This document shows, in pieces, positions 1 through 7,138 of a DNA stretch of 64,000 bases. The stretch is taken from assembly GCA_903838675.1 (NCBI GenBank), contig CAILZI010000181.1, positions 20,813-84,812 on the forward strand. The letters run 5' to 3'. The notes under the pieces were generated by a model. The model had not been told where the DNA came from, searched no databases, and was given only the letters and a program-made list of their open reading frames with translations. The DNA comes from an uncultured Verrucomicrobiota bacterium. GTDB taxonomy: Bacteria > Verrucomicrobiota > Verrucomicrobiia > Verrucomicrobiales > Verrucomicrobiaceae. How positions within the stretch are numbered: the first letter of the stretch is position 1; the number at the start of each line of letters is the position of its first letter. A program made the position numbers and the translations under genes.

Positions 1-1
1 G

Positions 2-1630
2 GAGGTGGCCCGGCGCACTGCGGCAGCGCGGGACTTCGGGCGCAGCCTAGACATTTCGGCACCGAAGTTTTTCAGCGCCTTCACCAGTGAAGAGGAGAGC
101 TTTTACGTGCCGGACACGCCGGACAAGCCCCGCACCACCCAGGTCAGCACCACGATGATCGCACAGCTCGGCCTGTCCATCGTGGATAGCCTGGTGAGCG
201 AAGGCAGCTGGCCCTGGCTGCTGGCACGGGAGGTGTATTACAACACCGTCGGACGGAATGAATACACCGGCCGCATTTTGCAGCAGGTACGGCAGGACCC
301 GCAGCTGGGCCCCTTGGGCTGCTACTGCGCCGCCGCGCTGCTGGACTGGACGCTCCCCGCCTCCGCGGGTGAGTTTCGCGATCTCGCACTCAGCAAGATG
401 ACGGCGGCAGATTTCCGCAATGACTGGGGCCTGCTGGTGCAGAGCTGCACTGCGCGCACGCGCACGGCCGTGGCAGACCTGCTGGAGAAGGTGCGCGCGA
501 GCGGGCAGAACGCCGAGACCGATCTGCTGCGCGAGGTGTTTGGCGGCGCGGAGGCAGGCACCAAGATACGCTTCAACTCCATCATGGAGTCCTTTCTGCA
601 GGAGCTCCGCCGTGAACCCGAACGCCCGCTGGCCGCCGCGACGACCTCGGCAATGGACAAGATGTGGGATGAAACCCTCTCCGGCATCCTGCGCGAGAAG
701 CTCACGCCGAAGGGCGGTGATGGCAAGGCGGTGGATGCGGCACGGGTGGCCGCGATGGTGGGCAGCACGGAGGTCACACGAAAGGAGGTGACGATAGCTC
801 TGGAGGTGTTCCGCAAAAAGGCCGCCGGTGCCCAATCAGGGGGCACGGAGGCGGAGCTGGAGCAGACCGCGCTCAAGGCCCAGATCGAGATGGCGCTGCT
901 GTATGCGGCCTTCAAGGCCATGGGCAACACCCTCACGCCCGCGCAACTGGACGAGGACTTGCGGCAGTTCGTCGCCCGCAATTACAAAGGCAGCCAGCCG
1001 CGCTTTTTGCTGCAACTGGCCAAGGAAGGCTACACGCTGGAGGAATATCGCATGATGCGCGAAAAGAACATCGTCGCCCCGCTCATGCGGCAGAAGATCC
1101 GAGCCATGGCTCCCGAACCCACGGAGCAGGAGATCACCCGGCAGATGGAGAAAAACAACGCCCCGCCGGAGCGGCAGGTGAAGCTGCACACGCTCGCGAT
1201 CCTGAAAAAATCCGGGGACCCGAACGAGGCGCAGCAACGCAAGCTGGCCGACGACCTTCATGCAAAGCTCAAGGAAGGGCAGGACTTTGAAGCTCTGGCC
1301 AAGAAACATTCCGCCGACAGCCGTGCCGCAGATGGCGGTGCCAGGGACTGGATGCCCCCCACCGCGTTCAGTCCCGCGATCTCCGGAGCGCTCGCCACGA
1401 TGAAGCCCGGAGACATCAGCGGGGTGGTCGACATCGGCAGCATGTGGATCATCGTCAAACTCGACGAGGAGCGCACGCTGATCAAGACCGCTGAGGAAAA
1501 GCGGCAGGAAGTCACCGCCGTGCTGAAGCAGCAGAAGACCGCCGAGTTTTATGATGCGTGGCTGAACAATGTGCGAACCAAGATCAAGGTGCAGATCGTG
1601 CCACCGCCAGAGTCCAACCCTGCGAAGTGA
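2..1630 (+). CDS. Parvulin-type peptidyl-prolyl isomerase (SurA/PpiC-like), 5' end outside window
   Basis: A periplasmic foldase that isomerises prolyl bonds in unfolded envelope proteins is the most likely role. The C-terminal part, roughly residues 385-490 of the visible 541, has the PpiC rotamase pattern: a segment 'VKLHTLAILKK', then 'FEALAKKHSAD', 'DGGARDWM', and a late 'MKPGDISGVV'. The N-terminal 350 residues are helical and SurA-like, and around residue 250 'VAAMVGSTEVTRKEV' marks the start of a chaperone core. The frame is open to the window edge. A GTG at position 5 sits directly after GGAG with no spacing, so the real start and any signal peptide lie upstream. A second parvulin gene lies at 17128-18033. 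The family call is firm; the substrate is unknown. Confidence 0.8.
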   Translation, partial: EVARRTAAARDFGRSLDISAPKFFSAFTSEEESFYVPDTPDKPRTTQVSTTMIAQLGLSIVDSLVSEGSWPWLLAREVYYNTVGRNEYTGRILQQVRQDPQLGPLGCYCAAALLDWTLPASAGEFRDLALSKMTAADFRNDWGLLVQSCTARTRTAVADLLEKVRASGQNAETDLLREVFGGAEAGTKIRFNSIMESFLQELRREPERPLAAATTSAMDKMWDETLSGILREKLTPKGGDGKAVDAARVAAMVGSTEVTRKEVTIALEVFRKKAAGAQSGGTEAELEQTALKAQIEMALLYAAFKAMGNTLTPAQLDEDLRQFVARNYKGSQPRFLLQLAKEGYTLEEYRMMREKNIVAPLMRQKIRAMAPEPTEQEITRQMEKNNAPPERQVKLHTLAILKKSGDPNEAQQRKLADDLHAKLKEGQDFEALAKKHSADSRAADGGARDWMPPTAFSPAISGALATMKPGDISGVVDIGSMWIIVKLDEERTLIKTAEEKRQEVTAVLKQQKTAEFYDAWLNNVRTKIKVQIVPPPESNPAK

Positions 1631-1698
1631 GCAGGCCGCCCAAGGTCCAGCCGCGCCTGCAGGAATTTCGGCAGCACCGCAGCTGAAGTGAAAAGAGC

Positions 1699-1727
1699 TT
1701 GCGGGTGTGCAACTATTTGGTTATTTA
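1699..1727 (+). promoter_or_regulatory. Putative sigma70-like promoter of the ars operon
   Basis: TTGCGG at 1699-1704 and TATTTA at 1722-1727 are separated by 17 bp. This places a -35/-10 pair just upstream of arsR. The -10 hexamer lies inside the dyad described in the next entry, as expected for a promoter occluded by ArsR. The prediction comes from reading the bases only. Confidence 0.5.
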
Positions 1728-1736
1728 GCCAAATAG
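1713..1736. promoter_or_regulatory. Perfect inverted repeat, probable ArsR operator
   Basis: CTATTTGG at 1713-1720 and CCAAATAG at 1729-1736 are exact reverse complements separated by 8 bp. The dyad ends 12 bp before the arsR start codon and covers the predicted -10 box. Dimeric winged-helix ArsR repressors bind such dyads in their own promoters, so autoregulation released by arsenite is the natural reading. Confidence 0.7.
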
Positions 1737-1748
1737 CCAACTTAGACG

Positions 1749-2060
1749 ATGCCAGCAAGCAAGACAGTTTTCAGCAAACGTGCCGCCGTAATCAAGGCGC
1801 TGGCCCACCCTTCCCGCCTCCTCATTGCCGAGGCGCTGATGGAGGGCGAGATGTGCGTGTGTGATCTGAAGGACCTGGTGGGCGCGGACATGTCCACCGT
1901 CTCCAAGCACCTGAGCATGATGCGTCAGGCCGGGGTGCTGGTCTCGGACAAGCGCGGGCTGAACATCTACTACCGCCTGGCCTGTGACTGTCTGGGAGAC
2001 TTCCTCCGCTGCCTGGACCAGCTCGCGCCAAAGAAGGCCAAAACCAAACCCTGCTGCTAA
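1749..2060 (+). CDS. arsR: ArsR-family arsenite-responsive repressor
   Basis: A winged-helix transcriptional repressor of 103 residues, the usual size for the family. The metal-binding signature CVCDL (Cys36, Cys38) lies in the alpha3 region, followed by the recognition helix 'STVSKHLSMMRQAGVL' at about 49-64. Further cysteines are Cys79, Cys81 and Cys88, and the protein ends in a Cys102-Cys103 pair. Known ArsR proteins bind As(III) through such cysteines and then release DNA. It is the first gene of a five-gene co-directional set, and the dyad at 1713-1736 is its likely operator. The start is the first ATG after that dyad. Antimonite may also be sensed. Confidence 0.93.
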   Translation: MPASKTVFSKRAAVIKALAHPSRLLIAEALMEGEMCVCDLKDLVGADMSTVSKHLSMMRQAGVLVSDKRGLNIYYRLACDCLGDFLRCLDQLAPKKAKTKPCC

Positions 2061-2073
2061 TCCCCCCCACACC

Positions 2074-2559
2074 ATGAACATCACCGAATTTCTCTCCCAA
2101 CTCAGCGCGCATGCGGAAAAGCCGCTGCTGTTTGTCCTGCCGGATGGCGGCCTCATTCCCGCGCACTATCACATCACCGAAGTGGGCCACGTCATGAAAA
2201 ACTTCATCGACTGCGGCGGCATGCGGCGCACGCTGGAAACCTGCCTGCTGCAAACGTGGGTGCATGATGATGTGGAGCATCGGCTGCTCGCTGGCAAACT
2301 GGCCAGCATTTTTGAACGCGCTGACGATGTGCTGCCGCACCACAACCTTCCCATTGAGATCGAGTATGAAGACGGCGTGGTGGCGCAGTTTCCAGTGGAG
2401 AATGTGGAGGTCATCGATGGCGCGCTGGCGTTTCATCTGGGCCTGAAGCACACGGACTGCCTGGCACGCGGCATCTGCCTGCCAGGCGAGTGCGCGCCCG
2501 CTCCGAAAGCCGCAGCGGCGGCCACCTCCTGCTGCACGCCGGGTTCCAAATGCTGCTGA
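2074..2559 (+). CDS. DUF6428 family protein with cysteine-rich tail, ars operon
   Basis: A 161-residue soluble protein that I recognise as the DUF6428 family, which is often found beside arsR and arsC but has no known biochemical role. The core contains 'PAHYHITEVGHV' near residues 29-40 and 'DCGGMRRTLETCLLQTW' near 47-63, typical of the family. The last 30 residues are rich in Ala and Cys and include CC pairs ('SCCTPGSKCC' at the very end), which could bind As(III) or another soft metal. The ATG at 2074 gives a 13-bp gap after arsR and follows CCACACC rather than a Shine-Dalgarno site. The longer open frame upstream overlaps arsR and is unlikely to be used. Confidence 0.8.
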   Translation: MNITEFLSQLSAHAEKPLLFVLPDGGLIPAHYHITEVGHVMKNFIDCGGMRRTLETCLLQTWVHDDVEHRLLAGKLASIFERADDVLPHHNLPIEIEYEDGVVAQFPVENVEVIDGALAFHLGLKHTDCLARGICLPGECAPAPKAAAAATSCCTPGSKCC

Positions 2560-2567
2560 ATCATTCC

Positions 2568-3248
2568 ATGAAGAAACAACGCCTCGCTGAATTCCTCGGC
2601 ACCTTCACGCTCGTCTTTGCGGGCACGGCTGCCATCGTCATCAATGCCGCGAGCCACGGAGCCATCGGCCATGCAGGCATCGCACTTACCTTCGGGCTCG
2701 TGGTGATGGCGATGATTCACACCTTTGGCGATGTCAGCGGCGCGCATTTCAACCCTGCTGTCACACTTGCCTTTGCGGTGGCCCGGCGTTTTGCGTGGCG
2801 TGATGTGCCGGGCTACCTCGGTGCACAGATCGCAGGAGCGCTGGCCGCCAGCATTCTGCTGGATGGGCTCTATCCGTATGATGCCACGCTCGGTGCCACG
2901 CTGCCTGCGGGATCGGATACGCAGAGCTTTGTGCTGGAACTGGTGCTCACGGCGATTTTGATGATGACGATCTTGAGCGTCTCCACCGGGGCGAAGGAAA
3001 AGGGCATTACTGCAGGCATTACGATTGGCGGCGTGATCGCACTGGAGGCGATGTTTGCCGGACCGGCCTGTGGTGCCTCGATGAATCCTGCGCGCTCGCT
3101 CGCACCTGCGCTGATCTCCGGGCATATGGAGCATCTGTGGCTTTACCTTGTAGCACCTGTGCTAGGCGCGCTGCTGGCTGTGCCGTTGTGCAAGGGCATG
3201 CGTGACAGCGGCTGCTGCGGCGGCGAATGCACCCCCTCCACCAAATGA
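2568..3248 (+). CDS. MIP-family channel (aquaporin / AqpS-like arsenite channel)
   Basis: An inner-membrane channel of 226 residues with six hydrophobic segments and both signature NPA boxes: 'HFNPAVT' (NPA 62-64) and 'SMNPARS' (NPA 173-175). In some ars operons, such as that of Sinorhizobium meliloti, an aquaglyceroporin replaces the ArsB or Acr3 pump: ArsC makes As(III) inside and it leaves down its gradient through the channel. No ArsB, Acr3 or ArsM gene is visible here, so the same logic is likely. The C-terminus carries an unusual 'SGCCGGECTP' tail. The ATG at 2568 starts the first membrane segment correctly; an upstream in-frame start would overlap the DUF6428 gene. Transport of water or glycerol cannot be excluded. 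Confidence 0.87.
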   Translation: MKKQRLAEFLGTFTLVFAGTAAIVINAASHGAIGHAGIALTFGLVVMAMIHTFGDVSGAHFNPAVTLAFAVARRFAWRDVPGYLGAQIAGALAASILLDGLYPYDATLGATLPAGSDTQSFVLELVLTAILMMTILSVSTGAKEKGITAGITIGGVIALEAMFAGPACGASMNPARSLAPALISGHMEHLWLYLVAPVLGALLAVPLCKGMRDSGCCGGECTPSTK

Positions 3249-3264
3249 CATTATCTCCCATATT

Positions 3265-3774
3265 ATGAAACAACCCACCATCCTCATTCTCTGCACCGGC
3301 AACTCGTGCCGCTCCCATCTTGCTGAAGGCATTCTGCGCCGCGCCCTGGGCGAGGGCTACACCGTCGCCAGCGCGGGGTCGAAGCCGGCAGGCTACGTGC
3401 ATCCGCTTGGCATCAAGGCCATGGAGGAGATCGGCATCGACATCTCGGCGCATCATTCGAAGCACCTCAATGAGTTCCTCGATCAGGACATTGAAACCGT
3501 CATCACTGTGTGCGGCAATGCGGACCAGGTCTGCCCGATGTTTCCCGGCCAGATGAACCGCCACCACTGGGGCTTTGATGATCCAGCCCATGCCACGGGC
3601 ACCGAGGAGGAGCAGATGCAGGTCTTCCGCCGCGTGCGCGATGAGATTCGCGCCGTGTTTGAATCCTATGCCTCAGGCCGGCAGAATCAGGCGGAACTGG
3701 CCAGGACCGTGCCAACGCTGGCCGCGCAGGCCTATAGCGACGGGCATCAGGATGAGAACAAAGCCAGCTCCTAG
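3265..3774 (+). CDS. arsC: Arsenate reductase, low-molecular-weight phosphatase (thioredoxin-coupled) type
   Basis: Cytoplasmic enzyme of 169 residues that reduces As(V) to As(III). The LMW-PTP P-loop C-x5-R is at 'CTGNSCRS' (Cys10 to Arg16). The second and third redox cysteines of the pI258-type enzyme are at Cys83 and Cys90 in 'TVCGNADQVCP', followed by the family motif 'HWGFDDPA'. This arrangement predicts reduction by thioredoxin. The ATG at 3265 is chosen because upstream in-frame codons would encode a low-complexity Ala/Pro leader overlapping the channel gene. The gap to the channel gene is 16 bp and the next gene starts 6 bp downstream, so all are probably co-transcribed. Confidence 0.93.
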   Translation: MKQPTILILCTGNSCRSHLAEGILRRALGEGYTVASAGSKPAGYVHPLGIKAMEEIGIDISAHHSKHLNEFLDQDIETVITVCGNADQVCPMFPGQMNRHHWGFDDPAHATGTEEEQMQVFRRVRDEIRAVFESYASGRQNQAELARTVPTLAAQAYSDGHQDENKASS

Positions 3775-3780
3775 ATCCTC

Positions 3781-4461
3781 ATGAAGTCATCGCGTGTTCT
3801 GATGCTGGCCGTTTGCGCTACTGCGATGCCGGTGTTTGGGACGCCCACCGGTCTCAACAACATCCCCACGGCCGACACGGTGCCGCACCGCACGGTGGCG
3901 GTGCAGTACTTCAGCAGCTTTGGCGGCGCCAATCAGTTTGCCACCAGCGGACCGGGCAAAACATCGGACTGGTCGGGCTTCAAGACGGGCTGGGACTTCA
4001 AGCCTCTGCACCTGGAGTGGGGGCTGGACAGCGCGCTGGGCGCCGGGTATTCGGGGCCGCTGCTGTTTCAGACGAAGGCGCGCATTCAACCCTGGGAGGA
4101 TGGCATGTTCGCGCTCGGTGTGGCAGGTGTCGCGCTGACGGACACGAAGCGTGCACGCGATCCATTCACCTATGCCATGCTGTGGCATGATTTCCATCTT
4201 GTGCGCCTGCATGCAGGCTACGGAGTGCAGACGCATGGCGACAGCTATCTCTTTGGCGTGGACCGCACCTGGAAGCTCTTTGAGCGCAATTTCAATCTGA
4301 ACGCCGACCTGGTTCAGTCGCGCAATCAGCACGGCCTCATCACGGCAGTAGGAACCAAGTATGACCTGAGCAAACACATCGTGCTCGAAACGTGGGCGAA
4401 CTTTCCAGACCGGGATCGAGTGAGCGTGATCGCGAAGATCAACTTTGTGTTCACGTTCTAG
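3781..4461 (+). CDS. Secreted, probably outer-membrane beta-barrel protein of unknown function
   Basis: A 226-residue protein with a short signal peptide ('MLAVCATAMPVFG', cleavage near residue 20). The mature part alternates polar and hydrophobic residues, is rich in Gly, Trp and Tyr, and ends in phenylalanine ('INFVFTF'), as expected for a small outer-membrane barrel. I do not recognise a named family. It starts 6 bp after arsC, so it is likely expressed with the ars operon; an outer-membrane exit route for arsenite is conceivable but is inference. It converges with the next gene with only 16 bp between stops. Confidence 0.6.
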   Translation: MKSSRVLMLAVCATAMPVFGTPTGLNNIPTADTVPHRTVAVQYFSSFGGANQFATSGPGKTSDWSGFKTGWDFKPLHLEWGLDSALGAGYSGPLLFQTKARIQPWEDGMFALGVAGVALTDTKRARDPFTYAMLWHDFHLVRLHAGYGVQTHGDSYLFGVDRTWKLFERNFNLNADLVQSRNQHGLITAVGTKYDLSKHIVLETWANFPDRDRVSVIAKINFVFTF

Positions 4462-4477
4462 GAACGACACGTCCGAT

Positions 4478-5143
4478 TCACGGAGTGGTTTGAGGCGGTG
4501 GAGAGCCGATGCGGAGGCGTGAGGGCACTGCTGAAGTGGAGGCGGGCTGAGAGGATGAAGGAGCTGGGGCCAAGGGCAGCGAAATATGACTGGAAGAGAT
4601 CACCGCAGCTGATGAAGCGGCGGGAGGAGTGGCCGTAGTCCCAGGAAGCTGGGGCATTTTGGGAGTTTTGTTCGCAGGTGCGCCAGCAGCCTTTGAGGCA
4701 GCCATGCGGCTGGTTTCACTGGCGGCGAACTGAACGAGGTAGTTCGAATCGTAAGAGAGAACGGCAGCTTGCGTGCCGAGTGCGACATCCACCTGGCATT
4801 CATTGCGAGTGCTGGAAAGGTGGAAGGATTTGATGCACATGCCATTCTTAGCCGGCTGGTCCTTGCGCAGGAGAATGCGTTCGTTGGTCTTGGTGTTGAC
4901 GACGACGACGGTGGGATTGTCCGCTGCGCCATAATGGGCACCGATGGCGAGATCTCTGGCGAAGGAATCCTGGGCAGCAATGGGGGCGGCCGTTTTCAAG
5001 GTGAAGGGATTTTTATTCCAACCTTCCTCATAACGAGACGCCGGATAAGCCTGCGGCGGCGTGAAGACGGCAGGTTCCTCCGCCTGAACCACTCCGAAGT
5101 GAGCCAGCAGTAAAAGGAGGCAGAAGCCGTGTGGGGACATCAT
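4478..5143 (-). CDS. Secreted hypothetical protein with proline/serine-rich C-terminus
   Basis: A 221-residue protein with a clear signal peptide ('GFCLLLLLAHFGVVQAEE', cleavage after about residue 21). The middle, residues 50-140, looks like a compact beta domain with 'VVVVNTKTNERILL' and two cysteines that could form a disulfide. The C-terminal 70 residues are low-complexity Pro/Ser/Ala. It matches no family I know. It is convergent with the ars operon and divergent from the redoxin-like gene at 5269. Confidence 0.6.
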   Translation of the reverse strand: MMSPHGFCLLLLLAHFGVVQAEEPAVFTPPQAYPASRYEEGWNKNPFTLKTAAPIAAQDSFARDLAIGAHYGAADNPTVVVVNTKTNERILLRKDQPAKNGMCIKSFHLSSTRNECQVDVALGTQAAVLSYDSNYLVQFAASETSRMAASKAAGAPANKTPKMPQLPGTTATPPAASSAAVISSSHISLPLAPAPSSSQPASTSAVPSRLRIGSPPPQTTP

Positions 5144-5268
5144 TGTTGCAAGAGCAGCGGACGAACACTCATCAAAGCACCGTAGAACATGAATTCAATG
5201 TGACATCTTTGTTCCAGAGCGGGTTTTGACAGGCCCCCTGAATGTGTCGGAAATAAGAGACTGTGCTT

Positions 5269-5826
5269 ATGAAATCCCGGCTACTCAAGTTGTTTGTCCT
5301 TTTGCTGACATTCTCCGCGTCCACCCACGGCCTGCGCGCAACCGAGGATGACGTAGATGCAAAGATAGAAGCGGCCACGCTCGTACGCGCCGGACAAGCA
5401 GCCCCCGATTTCACCTGCCAGACGACGGATGGAAAGACCATTACGCTCTCGGCACAGAAAGAGAAGGTGGTGGTGCTGTATTTTTTTTCCACCAGCAACG
5501 CGGCAAGCCTCACGGAAATGCGATATTTTGAAAAAGAGATATTTCAGAAAATCCGAGACCGAGACGATTTCCTGCTGCTCGCCATAGGACGTGGACACAC
5601 TCGAGAAGAGCTGGTCAAAATTAGTGGTGAAAACAAATTCACTTTTGCTTTTGCAGCCGATCCCAAGCAGGAGATTTACCAACGATATTTCTCCCGATAT
5701 GTGCCAAGAACGTTGATCATCCGGAAAGACGGGACCATCGCCTATCTGGCAAGCGGGTATGTCTACGAAACATTCCTCAGAATGCAGGAGGCGCTGGCGC
5801 GAGAGCTGCCGACCAGCAGACGCTAG
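5269..5826 (+). CDS. Thioredoxin-fold (AhpC/TSA-redoxin) protein lacking the active-site cysteines
   Basis: A 185-residue exported protein (signal peptide 'LFVLLLTFSAST') with the redoxin fold: 'GQAAPDFTCQTTDGKTITL' at 42-60, the strand 'VVVLYFF' at 67-73, and the late 'VPRTLIIRKDGTIAYLASG' containing the cis-Pro loop. Where active relatives have W-C-x-x-C, this protein reads S76-N-A-A-S80, so it cannot do disulfide exchange by the usual mechanism. The only cysteine in the mature domain is Cys50 in the DFTC segment. It may have become a binding or scaffold protein. ATG 5269 is preferred over GTG 5263 because a weak AAGAGA precedes it. Confidence 0.75.
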   Translation: MKSRLLKLFVLLLTFSASTHGLRATEDDVDAKIEAATLVRAGQAAPDFTCQTTDGKTITLSAQKEKVVVLYFFSTSNAASLTEMRYFEKEIFQKIRDRDDFLLLAIGRGHTREELVKISGENKFTFAFAADPKQEIYQRYFSRYVPRTLIIRKDGTIAYLASGYVYETFLRMQEALARELPTSRR

Positions 5827-6267
5827 TGACAGCCCAAGAGAACCAGGGCAGAAGCCACAAGGCAAAGTGAGAATCAGCGCAAGAGGTGATGGAACGCACA
5901 TGCGGAGGAGTGGAGCAGGCGGAGTAACAACACGGCCTCACGCCACGCCAATGTGACAGAATCTTAACAGCAAAGTTATACATGGATGATAGGAACCGGC
6001 TAAAAAGCGGACTGATCTTCAAGCCAAACGGCTTGGAATTTTATCACCATTGTGACAGCATCTCTTCATTCCCATACCAACCGACCTGCTCCCATCAAAG
6101 CATGGAAGGCCACAAACAGTGTCGGGGTGAAGGCGTGTCCAAATCGTAACCCATCAAATATGGAATTACTTTGGCTGACTGACTACTGCTCGTCCGCCGG
6201 TCAATGGCGATGAAACCATCCATTCTGGAGAATTTCATTCACAATTAAACCGACAACAAACCACACC
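5827..6267. other. 441-bp gene-free stretch before the PEP-CTERM gene
   Basis: No convincing coding sequence. Short open frames here lack family features. The stretch contains the hairpin at 6018-6037 and an AT-richer segment at 6225-6250 that could hold the promoter of the next gene, but no clear -35/-10 pair was found. Confidence 0.5.
6018..6037 (+). terminator. Weak hairpin terminator candidate
   Basis: CAAGCC (6020-6025), loop AAAC, and GGCTTG (6030-6035) form a perfect 6-bp stem, extendable by a G-U and an A-U pair, and are followed by AATTTTAT. The U-tract is imperfect, so this may be a terminator for the redoxin transcript or only a processing hairpin. Confidence 0.35.
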
Positions 6268-7086
6268 ATGCAGATAAAATCCAAATATCTCCTGACCATG
6301 CTCGTTATGGCCGGGATTTCGGCTGCGGCGACTTCCGCCAAGGCTGCAACATTCGCGCAGGGCGATCTTCTCCTCGCGTTCAACCAGACATCAGGGAGCG
6401 GTGCCAACACCGTCCTCACCGTTGACCTCGGCAATGCGTCGCAGTTTGTGAATGCTCACAACACCAGCACCAACATTGCCAACGTGGCCAGCCTGGGATC
6501 GGCACTTAGCATCTATGGTGCAAACATGCTTACGTCCAGTGACGCCAATGTTTTCTGGTCGGTCGCAGGTGTGAACACCAGCGGCACCACTCTTGCCAAT
6601 GGTGACACAAACGGCACAGCCTACCTCACCCAGGCTCAGGATGGCAACACGATCAATGACTTTGGTCAGGTGACGTCCAACTTCAACTCCGGTGTTACCG
6701 CACGCAACAGCTACTCTTCCCAGATTGGCTCCGTGCAAACCACTTACAGCACCACGGCTGGAACGAGTCCTCTCTCCATCCCGACTGCAAACACGGCATG
6801 GGTCGCCAATGCCCAAGGCAACTGGGGCAACGCCGTCCTTCCTGCTTCGGTGCAGGGCAGCTTTGCTTCGGGACCTACGGGGACGGCTCTGGATCTTTAC
6901 CGGATCCTTGGCGCCTCCTCCGGCAGCCAGGCCAGCACCTACCTGGGCACCTTCTCCATCAACAGCAGCGGGGTTGTCAGCTTCAACACCACTGTTGCAG
7001 CCGCTCCAGAACCCAGCCGTACACTCTTCGCAGCTCTGGGTCTTGGTGGTCTGCTCCTCCGCCGCCGCCGCCGTTTGAATGCCTAA
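6268..7086 (+). CDS. Secreted protein with PEP-CTERM-type sorting tail
   Basis: A 272-residue exported protein with an N-terminal signal peptide ('MLVMAGISAAATSAKA', cleavage near 26) and a Ser/Thr/Asn/Gly-rich body. The C-terminus has the three-part sorting signal: the PEP motif ('APEPSRT' near 246-252), a short hydrophobic helix ('LFAALGLGGLLL') and an arginine cluster. Exosortase-dependent systems cut and anchor such proteins at the surface or in the matrix. No exosortase lies in the window. The ATG follows CCACACC, not a Shine-Dalgarno site. The next secreted protein gene starts 52 bp downstream. Its function beyond surface display is unknown. Confidence 0.8.
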   Translation: MQIKSKYLLTMLVMAGISAAATSAKAATFAQGDLLLAFNQTSGSGANTVLTVDLGNASQFVNAHNTSTNIANVASLGSALSIYGANMLTSSDANVFWSVAGVNTSGTTLANGDTNGTAYLTQAQDGNTINDFGQVTSNFNSGVTARNSYSSQIGSVQTTYSTTAGTSPLSIPTANTAWVANAQGNWGNAVLPASVQGSFASGPTGTALDLYRILGASSGSQASTYLGTFSINSSGVVSFNTTVAAAPEPSRTLFAALGLGGLLLRRRRRLNA

Positions 7087-7138
7087 TCGTCCAAAGTTTG
7101 CTTCATTCCATTTCCAACACTCCTTTTTTACTTATCTC

